A stretch of 64,000 bases of DNA, from contig CAJNOI010000019.1 of assembly GCA_905250115.1 (NCBI GenBank), positions 556,030-620,029 on the forward strand, given 5' to 3'. The DNA comes from Adineta steineri (Eukaryota; Rotifera; Eurotatoria; Adinetida; Adinetidae). Shown here piece by piece: positions 1 to 10,011 of the stretch (positions within the stretch are counted from its first letter, which is position 1; the number at the start of each line of letters is the position of its first letter). The notes beneath the pieces were generated by a model that saw only the letters and a list, made by a program, of their open reading frames with translations, did no database searches and was not told where the DNA came from. The position numbers were made by a program, and so were the translations under genes.

Positions 1-39
1 TCATAATTAAAATATATGAATAGATAAGATTAAACTAAC

Positions 40-777
40 CTTGATTTAAAAACATATTTGCCATTTCACCCTAAAAGTATTCAAATATTGATATATATTT
101 TCAGCTTATGACGAGTGCTCTTTTAATATACTCTCAACTTCTATCACTGACCATTTCAATTTTTTCGACAATATCAAATTCATGTTTTTCTTGAGTTTGT
201 GGTGAAATATACACTTCTATATAATATATGAATAAGAAAATGAATTGAAAATTATTATTTAATATCTACCTTCATTATTAATCGTACCAGGTAATAGTGC
301 TGTTCGATCTGACTCTTCAATTTGTTCTTCTTCATCACTTGTTGGAGGAACAATCGTACCAAGGCGCTAAATATACATAGATTTAATTCTATTGAATTAA
401 AAAATCTTTTCAATTCAAATTTACTCGATTGTGTGTTTTTCTTCGCATAAAATTTGCAATAGCCATAGCTTCAATCATATATGTTGCTGATATATAACTA
501 TAAATAAAATATTCGCATTGAGTTAAAAGAACTTTATTTAATAATTTTGTTACCTAAAGAAGCCAAGTATCAATAAAAGTAGTGTACTCAACACATAACC
601 ACCTTCATGAAAAGCTTTTGGAAGTGCTAATGCACCCGTACCAACGATAATATTAAAAATATAAATCATTCCAGTCTATAAAATAGTGATTCTTTTCTTT
701 ATATCACAGAAAAAATTTCAACTTACACTTTGAGAAAATGATCCTTCAACAGGCTTTGATCTTGATGGTGGAAGCAT
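40..777 (-). CDS. TMEM104: TMEM104-like amino-acid-transporter-family membrane protein, partial (N-terminal part)
   Basis: Six minus-strand exons can be joined: 727-777 (start codon at 777), 554-675, 425-497, 270-366, 152 to about 213, and 40-70. The gene then runs off the left edge. The product starts MLPPSRSKPVEG and has a first membrane segment with the motif IVGTGALALPKAF, then SYISATYMIEAMAIANF, an acidic loop (SDEEEQIEESD), then FDIVEKIEM followed by GEMANMFLNQ. This order matches metazoan TMEM104, a multi-pass protein of the amino acid/auxin permease group; its substrate is not known from this sequence. Exon phases agree at every joint I checked. The acceptor of the 152-213 exon has two candidates three bases apart. 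It lies 155 bp downstream of the MOSPD-like gene on the same strand. The identity is strong; the C-terminal half cannot be judged. Confidence 0.82.
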
Positions 778-932
778 TTTTTCAATATTTTTCTAGAAAT
801 ATTCAAACACTTGATTTTCTATGTAAGAAACAAAAAAACACTTTATGTTAGCACCGACTACAACATTAGAAAAAAAACGTATATATATACAGAACAAAAA
901 ATAACAACAACAGTAAAGAAAATTGCTTCTTA

Positions 933-1851
933 TTATCGTCGAATGAAAACTACAGTTAAAAGACCTAGATATAAAAAATAAAATTAGATTTATTATAAGA
1001 AATATGATTTACCAAGAATATAACTAGCTATAACTTTAGAATTTGTTGTCATATGTAAATACGTTGGTAAATGTGTATTTAATTTATTTTCATTATCAGG
1101 TAATATAAGTATCAATGCACATAGAACACCAAGTATACTTAAAATAAATATAACTAATGGATCTCCTAAAAGAAAAGAAATATATATGATTGAATTATTT
1201 TCATTATAATTTACTTGTTTCTTGTTGTGATATATTCGTTATTGTTGCTGTTCTTATTCGACTTGATGAATGATTACTTTCTTCATCGAAATTTTCTTCT
1301 GAAGGTTTATAAGATAATATAGTACATGTTATATCTCGTTTGCCTAGAAGATCTTGTGGTTTTCGACGATCGAAATATTGTATACGGATTTTATGTGCAA
1401 CATTCTGATTTGATGAAGAAGATGACGTATCAAGAAGACGTACAATTCTAATAAATATAAAAAACAAAGAATTTTTTGTTTCTATAAAATCTATTTATTA
1501 CGTATCAACTGAATGTTGAGGACGAATTTCTCCTTGAGATTCAGCAATAGAATATATTCGTGGAGCTGTGCATAGCACTAGAAGAAGATAACGTTTTTTT
1601 TGTTATTTGATGATAACACAACAAAGAAAAAAACATCTTAGTAACCTTTGTAACGCACAGCAAAATCGTATGGGTTGTAAAGTGTTAATACCTGAGAAAA
1701 GGTGTTGGAATCATCTAAGATTAAATAAATATTTAAAAAAGATTTTGAGATAATTAATTTTTATCTTACCGAGATAGAATAGAAGAGAATTCGATGAACA
1801 GAAGAAAGGTAATTGCGAAGCATTGTGACTCAAATGTGTGGGTAAGGACAT
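933..1851 (-). CDS. MOSPD1: MOSPD1/3-like motile sperm (MSP) domain membrane protein
   Basis: Minus-strand exons include about 1770-1851 (ATG at 1851), 1649-1716, about 1503-1580, about 1214-1449, 1014-1167 and 933-963. The start is MSLPTHLSHNASQLPFF. The MSP fold is recognisable from DDSNTFSQVLTLYNPYDFAV, KVLCTAPRIYSIAESQG and EIRPQHSVDTIVRLLD. A serine-rich linker follows, then two membrane segments, the first containing FILSILGVLCALILILP and the second VIASYILGLLTVVFIRR at the C-terminus. This domain order and the final YILG segment are those of MOSPD1/MOSPD3, tail-membrane proteins of the ER/VAP-like group that bind FFAT-type motifs. An upstream in-frame Met at 1899 is possible; I chose 1851 because the longer form adds residues not seen in the family. 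High confidence in family, moderate in exact exon edges. Confidence 0.82.
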
Positions 1852-2940
1852 CAACACATCTGTAAGGTACAGTTTTAAAAATGAGGAAAAAAAGCACATG
1901 GATCAACGATAGAGATATATCGTAGGGGGTGCGTCGATATATGACTCATCATAAGCAGCTGACAATTATAGAATGAAACTAAAAAAAAGAGACAGCAGTT
2001 ATACATTTTTCCCTTTTTAGAACTTTGTTCTGCTATCTCTAAAGTAAAAAAAAGACAATGAATATATATTTATTTTATTTTATTTTTGAATACAATGAAT
2101 TATTCTGTTGAAAAGAGCGTCATCTATCGTATTCTGTTATGAGAGAAAAGAAACATAAATGCACATAAGTTTCGATGACAACGATGACTTTTTTGTATTG
2201 TAGTATAGGTCAATCTCTTAAGGAGAGGGGTTATTTCTTCGAGAAAAAGGAAAACATTTTAGCCGATTAACAGTGCATGATTTTTATGTTTGTCTAATAT
2301 GAAAGTGAATTGTCATTAAGTACAAAAAATCACGACACATTAAACAAAAATAAAATGTATAGTTTATTTGTAAAACAAAAAAAAACAAATAGTCTTAAAT
2401 ATTATAAAGGTAAATTTATAATATCTTTTTCAACCATATGAATGGAACCACCTGTATTCAAAGCATTTGTATTTTATTGACAAACAATTATTACTGATAC
2501 AAATCGTATTAGACTCTGTACGTGTTTGATTGTCATTTATACAATGGAATAAATTTAAATAAGGTATAATTGTATTAGCACATTTTGATCATAGACAACA
2601 TCCATAATGAAGATGCTTACTTATGGTGAGAAGTGATAAATATCTTTATAAAGTATTTAAATTGAACTAATGGTTTTAATNNNNNNNNNNCGAAAAAAAT
2701 TAGTTTACTTGAGTCATTGAGTTAAAATATCTATTCGTCATAGAAAGCAATTCTTCTCACACCGATGAATCAACCAAGTATCATATTTCAAATTGAATTT
2801 AGTCGTGGAATCAGGAAATGATTAATGTCTAGTTTATCTATATATAAAGGGCGATACCTACGATGAATTCGTTATATTAAAATCTAACACTTCATCCATT
2901 ATACGATAAATAAATCATTTGAATTAATCTAACTCGGTGC
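1852..2940. other. Intergenic, AT-rich; contains a 10-N gap
   Basis: There is no coding exon that I can support here. It is upstream of the MOSPD-like gene and holds poly-A/poly-T tracts and a 10-base N run at 2681-2690, an assembly scaffold gap. Confidence 0.6.
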
Positions 2941-3062
2941 TTCGTTGTGAGTGTGATGCAGTTGTAAGTGTTGGTGTTACATCGACTATTTACCCACATC
3001 TAGATTCATCCTCAAGATGGGTACCCTGTATCTTTGCCCACACACACGAGCGCACGTACCTC
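2940..3062. repeat. Degenerate GT-rich/CA-rich inverted segment (telomere-like element relic)
   Basis: A GT-rich arm (around 2945-2985, with TGTGAGTGTGATG and GTTGGTGTTA) is followed by a CA-rich arm with TTTACCCACATC and CCCACACACACGAG. It resembles the better preserved GGGTGT/ACACCC inverted elements elsewhere in the window but is strongly diverged. It lies 60 bp downstream of a truncated TPR fragment. Confidence 0.35.
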
Positions 3063-3117
3063 TGAAAAATAGCATTAATTCAAAAATAAGTGAGCAAACC
3101 CTTCTTTTATTTATTTA

Positions 3118-3550
3118 TCACTTATTCTTTATAATTTCTTTTTTTACAATTTCAATAATCTCTTTCACCATTATTATATGAGGGTGAGTTGAAGGTAAAG
3201 CACATTGCCATATGTCCAGAGCACGTTCAAAATATGACAGTGCTTTCAAATATTCTTTCATATTTTTATACACAAAACCGATGTTGTTGTATGAAGTAGC
3301 CAATGAAGGATGATTTGAAGGAAGAGTTTTTTGTCGAATTTTAATTGCTTTTTCTTGAAATGAGAGTGCCTTCGAGTACTCTCCTGTCTTGTTATACACA
3401 CCATCGATGTTGTTGTATAAAGTAGCCAAATCAGGATGATCTGGAGAAAGAGTTTTTTGACAGATTTCAAAGTCTTTTTCGTAATATGAAAGGGCTTTCA
3501 AGTACTCTCCTATATTGGAATACACTAAATCGATGTTGTTGTATGAAGTG
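3118..3550 (-). pseudogene. 5'-truncated kinesin-light-chain-type TPR fragment
   Basis: The minus strand encodes about three and a half tetratricopeptide repeats of about 42 residues, of the kinesin-light-chain/NB-ARC-TPR kind: SYNNIDLVYSNIGEYLKAL, then EKDFEICQKTLSPDHPDLAT, then EKAIKIRQKTLPSNHPSLAT, then ERALDIWQCALPSTHPHI, ending KKEIIKNK stop at 3118. Coding similarity continues upstream of the first Met (3525) to 3550 and then stops exactly where a GGATGTGG/CCACACCC inverted element begins; beyond it an in-frame TGA closes the frame. Proteins of this type in rotifers carry many TPRs behind a large N-terminal region, so this is a 3' remnant rather than a whole gene. An unseen upstream exon across the element cannot be excluded. 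Confidence 0.7.
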
Positions 3551-3590
3551 GATGTGGATATTCTTTTTCATCCACACCCATAGCCACAAG
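3548..3590. repeat. Short telomere-like inverted repeat at the TPR breakpoint
   Basis: The left arm GTGGATGTGGAT pairs with the right arm ATCCACACCCA around a spacer of about 12 bp. It is the smallest member of the GGGTGT/ACACCC inverted family in this window. Confidence 0.55.
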
Positions 3591-3925
3591 GTGGTTTGGA
3601 AAATACACATACATACTAGTACATATATACTAACTGACTTTTTCTTTCATTTATACGTATCTGATGATGTTCTTAGGTAGAACGAAACATCACAAATAGT
3701 GTTTTTAAGTAACAAAATAAAATGATTGATAGTCTTATTACTTGTCTTACCATTATTTAAATTCATACTATGAAATGAAGTTCATGATAGCTTCTCTAAC
3801 TTCAATGTTTTTATATTTTTATTTCGAGAACGAGAATAAAGTAACTCATATTTAAAACGAAAAAAGGTTTGGGCCGAAACAAGATCAAAAATGTGATTAA
3901 ATATTCGAATCTCATCGTCACATTC

Positions 3926-4384
3926 TCACCCAACATTGGCATCGTACGAATGGAGCTGTTCGCTGACGATTTTATTTACGATCTTCTGTTCAATTGAACT
4001 CATTTCTTTTTTGTTATTCGTATAAGGACCTACAGCATTTTGTGAGATACTATTGAAACTAAGTGATCCGTTATCTTTTTGAGAGAAGCCAGACACAAAA
4101 CGATATTGTTTTGAATCACCATAAATTCGATAGTACCATTGCAGTAATTGCTTATGCTGTGTTGCATCATTCGATTGGTAACCAAAATGATTTTCACAAA
4201 CAAGTAACACAGTATTTTCATGGTTCTTATCGACAGGATAAAGCACCAGTCCTGTTTTTCGCCCTCGACATTTGCAATTATGAGGTGACAAACGAAATCG
4301 ACTTGAGATCGCATATTTCTGCCCACTAATATCGGTTACAATATAATTACCATACGGTCCGTGACTAATTTGGTTGGCGCCCAT
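3926..4384 (-). CDS. Orphan ORF, 152 residues, unknown function
   Basis: One open frame on the minus strand from ATG 4384 to stop 3926, beginning MGANQISHGPYGNYIV. It contains three cysteines in its first half (two in NCKC, one in LLVCENHFGY), a basic stretch CRGRKTG, and an aromatic segment QWYYRIYGDSKQYRFVSGF. There is no signal peptide and no membrane segment. I do not recognise the family. The length and amino-acid mix look like coding sequence rather than chance, but it could be one exon of a longer gene. It sits between a truncated TPR gene and a block of telomere-like inverted repeats, in a gene-poor stretch. Confidence 0.45.
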   Translation of the reverse strand: MGANQISHGPYGNYIVTDISGQKYAISSRFRLSPHNCKCRGRKTGLVLYPVDKNHENTVLLVCENHFGYQSNDATQHKQLLQWYYRIYGDSKQYRFVSGFSQKDNGSLSFNSISQNAVGPYTNNKKEMSSIEQKIVNKIVSEQLHSYDANVG

Positions 4385-4784
4385 ATTACAACTATTACTC
4401 TAAAAGAAAAACATAGTTTCTCAGACGCTCAGAAAAAAATCGGTTTGTAATCGATATCAAACGTGAAATCATAATATCTCAATAAAACGAGTAGCTTATA
4501 AATACTATACCATCCTATTACTGAGGGTTTGTCTATCTGTAATGGAGATTTCAAGTACTAACTCGTTTTCAAATTTGGGTAAAATCTTTCGGATGAGAGA
4601 GACAAAATACTCAGTAAGTGGTATATGATATATGCGATTTCACTCTATTTACCGAGTACGTCGTTTCTCTTTGTTCTGTTCTGCTGACTTTTTCGTTTTA
4701 TGGACCAATATTTGCACTTAAATAATATCGTTCGAACGAATCTTCTATATTTCGTCGACAAAACGTTTGTCGAAACATTTTATC

Positions 4785-4970
4785 AAAAGTGTGAGTGTGA
4801 ATGTGGGTAAATGGCTAGAGAGTGGGTGTGGGTGTGGATTAAGAGAAGACAAACGCCAACACCTACACCCACCACACCCTCACCCACACTCACACCCTCA
4901 AGATGATGATGAGAGTGTGGGTGTCTCTCTTTCATCCACACCCACGCCCTCACCCATCTCCACGACCGTA
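4785..4970. repeat. Nested telomere-like inverted repeat (GGGTGT/ACACCC)
   Basis: Left GT arms (GTGAATGTGGGTAAATGG, then GTGGGTGTGGGTGTGG) face a CA arm running through ACACCTACACCCACCACACC and CACCCACACTCACACCCTCAAG. A second inverted unit follows directly (GAGAGTGTGGGTGTC facing CCACACCCACGCCCTCACCC). Two elements therefore appear nested or in tandem. The right arm of the first ends in CCCTCAAG, the terminus seen in other copies. Confidence 0.8.
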
Positions 4971-5081
4971 TACGCAGAAGTATGATCATTTACGAAGAAA
5001 AACGGAAGAAAACTGAGATCGTATTTTGTTTTCGTATACAAAGACCGTAAACAATCGTTTCATTATCCATAAATAATCTTC

Positions 5082-5184
5082 AGGGTGGACGTGGATGTGG
5101 GTTGGTGAGGACGATGGGAGGAAAAACACCTTTACACGAACCCATTCAACTTCACCCTTACACCCACACCCACCCTCATTCCTG
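5082..5184. repeat. Telomere-like inverted repeat
   Basis: CTTCAGGGTGGACGTGGATG on the left faces CACCCTTACACCCACACCC on the right, with a spacer of about 50 bp. It is a diverged copy of the same family, 110 bp beyond the previous one. Confidence 0.7.
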
Positions 5185-5933
5185 CGTCATATCGTTCCTG
5201 AAACCACCAGCCTTATTGCTTCTTTTCGTATATAGCTGATCTTACAAGTGGCGGTTTGTGATTACTGATTATAAAATTATATAGCTTTGTTTTTTTATGA
5301 CGGTGTTGTTGTCGTCGTTGTTGATAATGGAAAATAAAAAACTCCATATACTCTTCTTTATAAAATGCCCACTTGCCTGAGACAACTCGGTTGAAAACTC
5401 ACTTTTTACTCGTATTCTGGTACATTTTCTACCCTTTTTCTTCCTCTGCTGAACAAAGGACAAATTTGTTCAAGCTCATACGCTTCAATGAAAAGAAGAA
5501 CAGATAGCTTGTTGCTGTAAGAATTGCAGGTCAAGACAAGGAAGAGTGAGTAGTTGTGTATGCACCAACGAAGAAAGTGTCTTGAACTGCATGCTTAAGT
5601 CCGAAATTTGAGCCTGCACGAGTTTGGGGACACACGATTCGGTTTGAATTAACTACCTTGCTACGGCTTGATGTCCGAAACAAACTCTTGCCATCAGTGG
5701 AGGCTATGTCAGAGGAACTGCCATTGCATTTTCTATGTGCTACGATAATTATCTCATTCAATTTTGTTTAAAAATGGTAGAGGGTCAGTTTGAGTTCTTA
5801 TGACCATCCACCTTCTCCCCCTTCTTCTGTGTGCAGTACACATATCTAGAGAAGCTTGTTCCTTATTTTCTTTTTTTAGATAAAGAAAACGGCTACTTCC
5901 TTTTCGTGCCTTCCTTCTTTTACCTCTTCATCG
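5185..5933. other. Intergenic stretch, no supported gene
   Basis: Short open frames exist on both strands, but none shows a family motif, consistent splice sites or a convincing length. The last 100 bp are pyrimidine-rich and lead into the J-domain gene. Confidence 0.5.
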
Positions 5934-6545
5934 ATGGGATCACGTGACTTTTCGCTTGTGGCCAAAGAACTGATTCCGGTACGTAACTCCCGCGATCCGA
6001 ACAACGGTGAATTGTGGTCGGCTAGCACGCATGCTCCTTTCGCCTTCCTTTCTATGTTTACAAAAGGAGCTCTGGCACCGGCGGTAATCATTGCTCCTAA
6101 ACTAACCTACGAGGCAATTCTGAACATCCGTGCATGGTGGAAGGGAGAAATCTCGGGTCAGCGATGTGTGAAAAATTTGCTCGATGACGTGGCAACGGTG
6201 GCAGGAGGAATGGGCGGTGCCTGGGTCGGGGCGGCCGCTGGTTCCATATTTGGTCCGATAGGTGCCGGTGTTGGCTTTTTTATTGGCGGAGTCATCGGTT
6301 GCTTGGCAGCATCGCAGCTGTCGAAACAACTCACAGAGAAACTGTTCAATCTTCCACGAAGCGTGGCGCTGGAAAATGCCTATCGCTATTTCGGCTTGAC
6401 GCAATCGTGCTCCATCGGCGACATCAATGCGGCCTACAGACGACTGGCCTTGGTCAAGCATCCGGACAAGGGCGGCTCGAATGAAGATTTTTTCGAATTG
6501 CAAGTCAACCTTGCCATCATCAAAGAATATCGAGAGGGACTTTAA
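5934..6545 (+). CDS. Glycine-zipper plus C-terminal J-domain protein
   Basis: A single uninterrupted frame encodes 203 residues. Residues about 87-125 are a glycine/alanine-rich hydrophobic segment with repeated GxxxG spacing (GGMGGAWVGAAAG, then GPIGAGVGFFIGGVIG), typical of membrane-inserting glycine zippers. Residues about 145-200 form a J domain with helix II AAYRRLALVKHPDKGG; the Hsp70-activating HPD triad is at 176-178. The arrangement, with J domain at the end, suggests a membrane-linked Hsp70 co-chaperone. An in-frame TAG just upstream fixes the start near 5934. The gene has no introns and is clearly richer in G and C than its surroundings, unlike neighbouring genes. That could reflect recent transfer or simply selection; which one is not decidable here. 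Confidence 0.8.
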   Translation: MGSRDFSLVAKELIPVRNSRDPNNGELWSASTHAPFAFLSMFTKGALAPAVIIAPKLTYEAILNIRAWWKGEISGQRCVKNLLDDVATVAGGMGGAWVGAAAGSIFGPIGAGVGFFIGGVIGCLAASQLSKQLTEKLFNLPRSVALENAYRYFGLTQSCSIGDINAAYRRLALVKHPDKGGSNEDFFELQVNLAIIKEYREGL

Positions 6546-7702
6546 TTGAAGTTTTTTTCAGTATTTTTACTGTTAGCCCGACAAAAAATATTTTCTAATC
6601 AAGCTGTACAACTAACTGGAATCAACTATTTTTTCACTAAAGCCAAGATATCTGCTATTCCAACTTGCTCTTACATTCTGGGATAGAAAGTTTCCTTCGA
6701 ATAATCGAACTAATTTTTATGGAATGTTTGCATGAACCAGTTTGGTTAGTACAGAAGGGTGGGGTTGGGTGAGGGCGTGGTGTTAGTAAGGACGAGGGTG
6801 AGGGCGGGGTGTGGGTGGGTGTAGATAAGTAGAGATCGGTTTAGGGTGGATGAAAGATGTAACAAACATCCTCACGCACACCAATACTACACCCACACCC
6901 TTTTAGAAATAAAACAATTGTTTATTGAAAATTAACCACCAACCGATCGTCTTGTGCTCGAAATATCTACATTCTACGATAATATTGCATCAAATTATTT
7001 CTTTTCGAAAGATTATTTATCAGCATTACTAATGTGTAAAAAATCTATTGACATACGTTCAAATATTGTTTTGAATTAATTTTTCATCTATTTATACCAA
7101 ACATAGATAATTACAAAAAAACAGAATGTCCACAATTTTTCTAAATATTTATCTATTTTGATATACACAATGTTGCAGAAAACTTGATTACAAATTAATT
7201 ATTGATTTTTGACAGTTTTCAATTCGTTGAAATAGTACGGTTAATTAATAATAGGAACGCTCATTGAATACTGATTATTTTATTCTTAGATTGAAAGCTA
7301 ATGAAACCCTCAGAGCTGTATCTTTGACTGCATTGCTGACAATCATGACTTTTATCTTACTAAAGAGAATAAAATTTTATAGCTGCTGAATACGGGTCTT
7401 AAAACTACCTACTCCTCGTGTTATTCATAAATATTTCACTCTTTGAAAATATACTAATACTAGTTGAATCTTCACTTTATCACATGATTATCTATGCACT
7501 TTTTAAGTACATTTTTATTGTATTTGTTATAGGATAGAATCACAACAATTAGAAAAAATGAATGGAATATCGAATTTCCACTTATCGATATGTGAATAGA
7601 TGCATCTGTTATATTTCAATCTGATTCACTTAAGATTCTCTCGGTGTTTTAGAAATGAAAATACACATTTTTTCATCATATTCTCTTATTCTAAAATCAA
7701 CT
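6546..7702. other. Intergenic region with one telomere-like element
   Basis: Nothing coding is supported. It holds the inverted GT/CA element at 6757-6903 and otherwise AT-rich sequence. Confidence 0.5.
6757..6903. repeat. Telomere-like inverted repeat, long spacer
   Basis: A long G-rich arm (AGGGTGGGGTTGGGTGAGGG, then GGGTGAGGGCGGGGTGTGGG) faces a C-rich arm ending CTACACCCACACCCTTTT. The G-rich arm is about 80 bp and more degenerate than in other copies. Confidence 0.7.
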
Positions 7703-9096
7703 ATGGCTACAATCAATATTTACTGCTTCGTCGGTTTCATTCTTCTCAGGTAAATACTTATTCATTTTTATCACTAGTTTTGTTAACATCCATTGATTTC
7801 ATATTTTAGCATCACAGGTTTGATTTCTATTCTATTTTATATATTTATATGTATTAGCTTCTCACTTTCATAGTTTAAATCAAATCTCAAATATGTGAGA
7901 ATGTTGCTCAGTATGATCGATGCTCGACAAATAGTGCCTGTGGTTGTTTCCACAGGGTAGGTACTAATGATGATGCAGGCGTTTGTGGCTTTCTTTGGCC
8001 AACATGTTCTCATCTCGTACCGTGTAACGTTTCAACCAATTCATGTACTCAACTCAATACAGTCTGTGTTCAACATCCTCGATGTCATGAACTACCTCTT
8101 TGTTATCCAGTTGCACTGAGTAAACAAAATATCTGTCCACCAAAGACAAGTGAGTGACTCGAGAACTGATAGATGTAACTACAAATCTCATTTGTTTTAG
8201 ATAAGATCAGTTATAAATGGAAACAAAATGCCATCACTGTAGCTGGTGGAAATTGGACAAGGACAACAATTAAATAAACTCAATCGCCCTTTTGGGATCT
8301 TTATTGATGAAAAAAAAATATTTTTATTGCTGATGCTAATAATCATCGTATTGTTGAATGGAAATATAATGCAAAGGAAGGACAAATCATTGCAGGTGGA
8401 AATGGACAAGGAAATCGAATGGATCAGTTGTATCTACCAACAGATGTGATTGTTGATTCACAAAATTATTTGATCATCATTGCTGATTTGGGTAACAGAC
8501 GAGTGATTCAATGGTTGAATCAAAATCAACAAATTTTGATTGACAATATTGACTGCAATGGCTTGGCAATGGATAAAAATGGATTTCTTTATGTTTCTGA
8601 TTGGGTTAGGCATGAAGTGAGACGGTGGAAAATGGGAGAATACAATGAAGGAATTGTAGTGGCAGGTGGAAATGGACAAGGAGATCAACTCAATCAATTC
8701 AGTATTCCTACTTTTATCTTTGTTGATGAAGATCAATCTGTTTATGTAACAGATGCAGGTAATCATCGTGTGATGAAATGGATAAAATATGCAAAAGAAG
8801 GAAGAATTGTGGCTGGAGAAAACGATGAAGGAGAAAATCTCAATTAATTGTCTCATCCTTATGGAGTCATAGTTGATGATTTGGGTCAAGTCTATGTGGC
8901 AGATAGTGGGAATCATCGAATAATGCGTTGGTTTGAAGGAAAAGAAGAAGGTGAAATTGTTGTCGGTGGAAATGGAGGAGGAATTCAATCAAATCAATTG
9001 AATGATCCCACAGGTTTATCTTTTGACAACGAAGGAAATCTTTATGTTGCTGATCATTTTAATCATCGAATTCAAAGATTTGAAATAATTTTGTGA
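7703..9096 (+). pseudogene. Secreted cysteine-rich NHL-repeat protein gene, disrupted
   Basis: A signal-peptide exon (from ATG 7703, MATINIYCFVGFILL) is followed by a cysteine-rich exon ending near 8150. That exon contains CENVAQYDRCSTNSACGCF and CTQLNTVCVQHPRCHELPLC. A run of NHL beta-propeller blades follows to 9096, with repeated VADSGNHRIMRW- and AGGNGQG-type motifs. The frame is broken three times: an extra T near 8253 in the first GGNGQG motif, a shift in the A-run at 8310-8319, and a TAA at 8845-8847 where CAA (Gln) is expected between blades. The last blade runs on open to the stop at 9094. Either the gene is decaying or the assembly has homopolymer errors; the nonsense codon is not in a homopolymer. 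The intact relative lies at 10.0-12.2 kb. Confidence 0.75.
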
Positions 9097-9315
9097 ATGA
9101 AATTTTGATATTGAATAAAAGAAAAAAATTTTTATTGAATAAATGATTGAGAAATAAAAGGAAAAATAAAGTTTTATTATTGAAAATCAATGCAAAAAAA
9201 TACAATCAATTTTTGATAAGAAAATAACGAAGAAAAATCGGTTTGATTTTTTATCAACCTCGAATTTAATTAGTAAGTTTTCATTAAAAAAGTCGAATAA
9301 ACGAATGTTAAACTT

Positions 9316-9498
9316 TTGTTGAATTTTTTAGAAGAGAAGAAAAGAGAATATTTTTATGTTAATGAACAACAATGGATTGAAATTACACAAAATTATTCAC
9401 ATTTATTTGATAAAATTATTTGTTTAAATGATTCATTTGATTCAATTTTTTTACAATTAGAAACTTTAGTTAAAGATGTAAAAATTAAACTTATATAG
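9316..9498 (+). pseudogene. Guanylate-kinase-like C-terminal fragment (possible orphan exon)
   Basis: The open segment follows a TTTTTTAG acceptor-like site at about 9332. It encodes EQQWIEITQNYSHLFDKIIC, then LNDSFDSIFLQLETLVKDVK, and stops at 9498. The pattern of Y-x-H-x-F-D-x-x-I, then N-D-x-x-D, then a leucine-rich helix is that of the C-terminal helices of guanylate kinase domains in MAGUK/MPP proteins. No upstream GuK exons (P-loop, GMP-binding) are visible in the preceding kilobase, which is the broken NHL gene. It is best read as a translocated last exon; the family call is tentative. Confidence 0.35.
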
Positions 9499-10011
9499 GT
9501 TTTCTCCTAGAAAACGTTTTTAATAAAAAAAATAATAATAATAGATTTATTTCGCATTTTTCATAGAATTTTTCTTTTTTAATTTGAAAATACAGATATT
9601 CCAACAATAAGTGATTCGAATTTCTTATTAATTAAATAAAATAATCAGAGATTTAATAGAATAGATAAATTATTTAAACATGTATTATGATTTCGAAGAA
9701 TTAGTAGTAAATGCATAGTTTAATCAAATCCTTCTGATTTCTATTAATATGTAATAATACATTTTCATTTTGTATTAGTTTCGTTTATAAAAATTCTATA
9801 AATTGATTTACTATTTGATTTGAAAGAAAGGAAAACAATAGAAAGAATATTGTAAATAAACAGAATATGATTTATATTTTATTATTAATCAATGAATAAA
9901 GAATATTGAAAAAACAAAACATGATTGATTATGGTTTCTATAATAATTATATTTGTTTAAATTGTATATCATTTTCAATAGCCAAAAAAAACATAAAAAG
10001 CATTAATTAAT
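9499..10011. other. AT-rich convergent intergenic spacer
   Basis: It separates the plus-strand NHL relic and the minus-strand NHL gene. No feature is seen other than A/T runs. Confidence 0.5.

Noticed and set aside
6102..6503. Open frames antisense to the J-domain gene
   Set aside because: Shadow frames produced by the GC-rich codons of the plus-strand gene.
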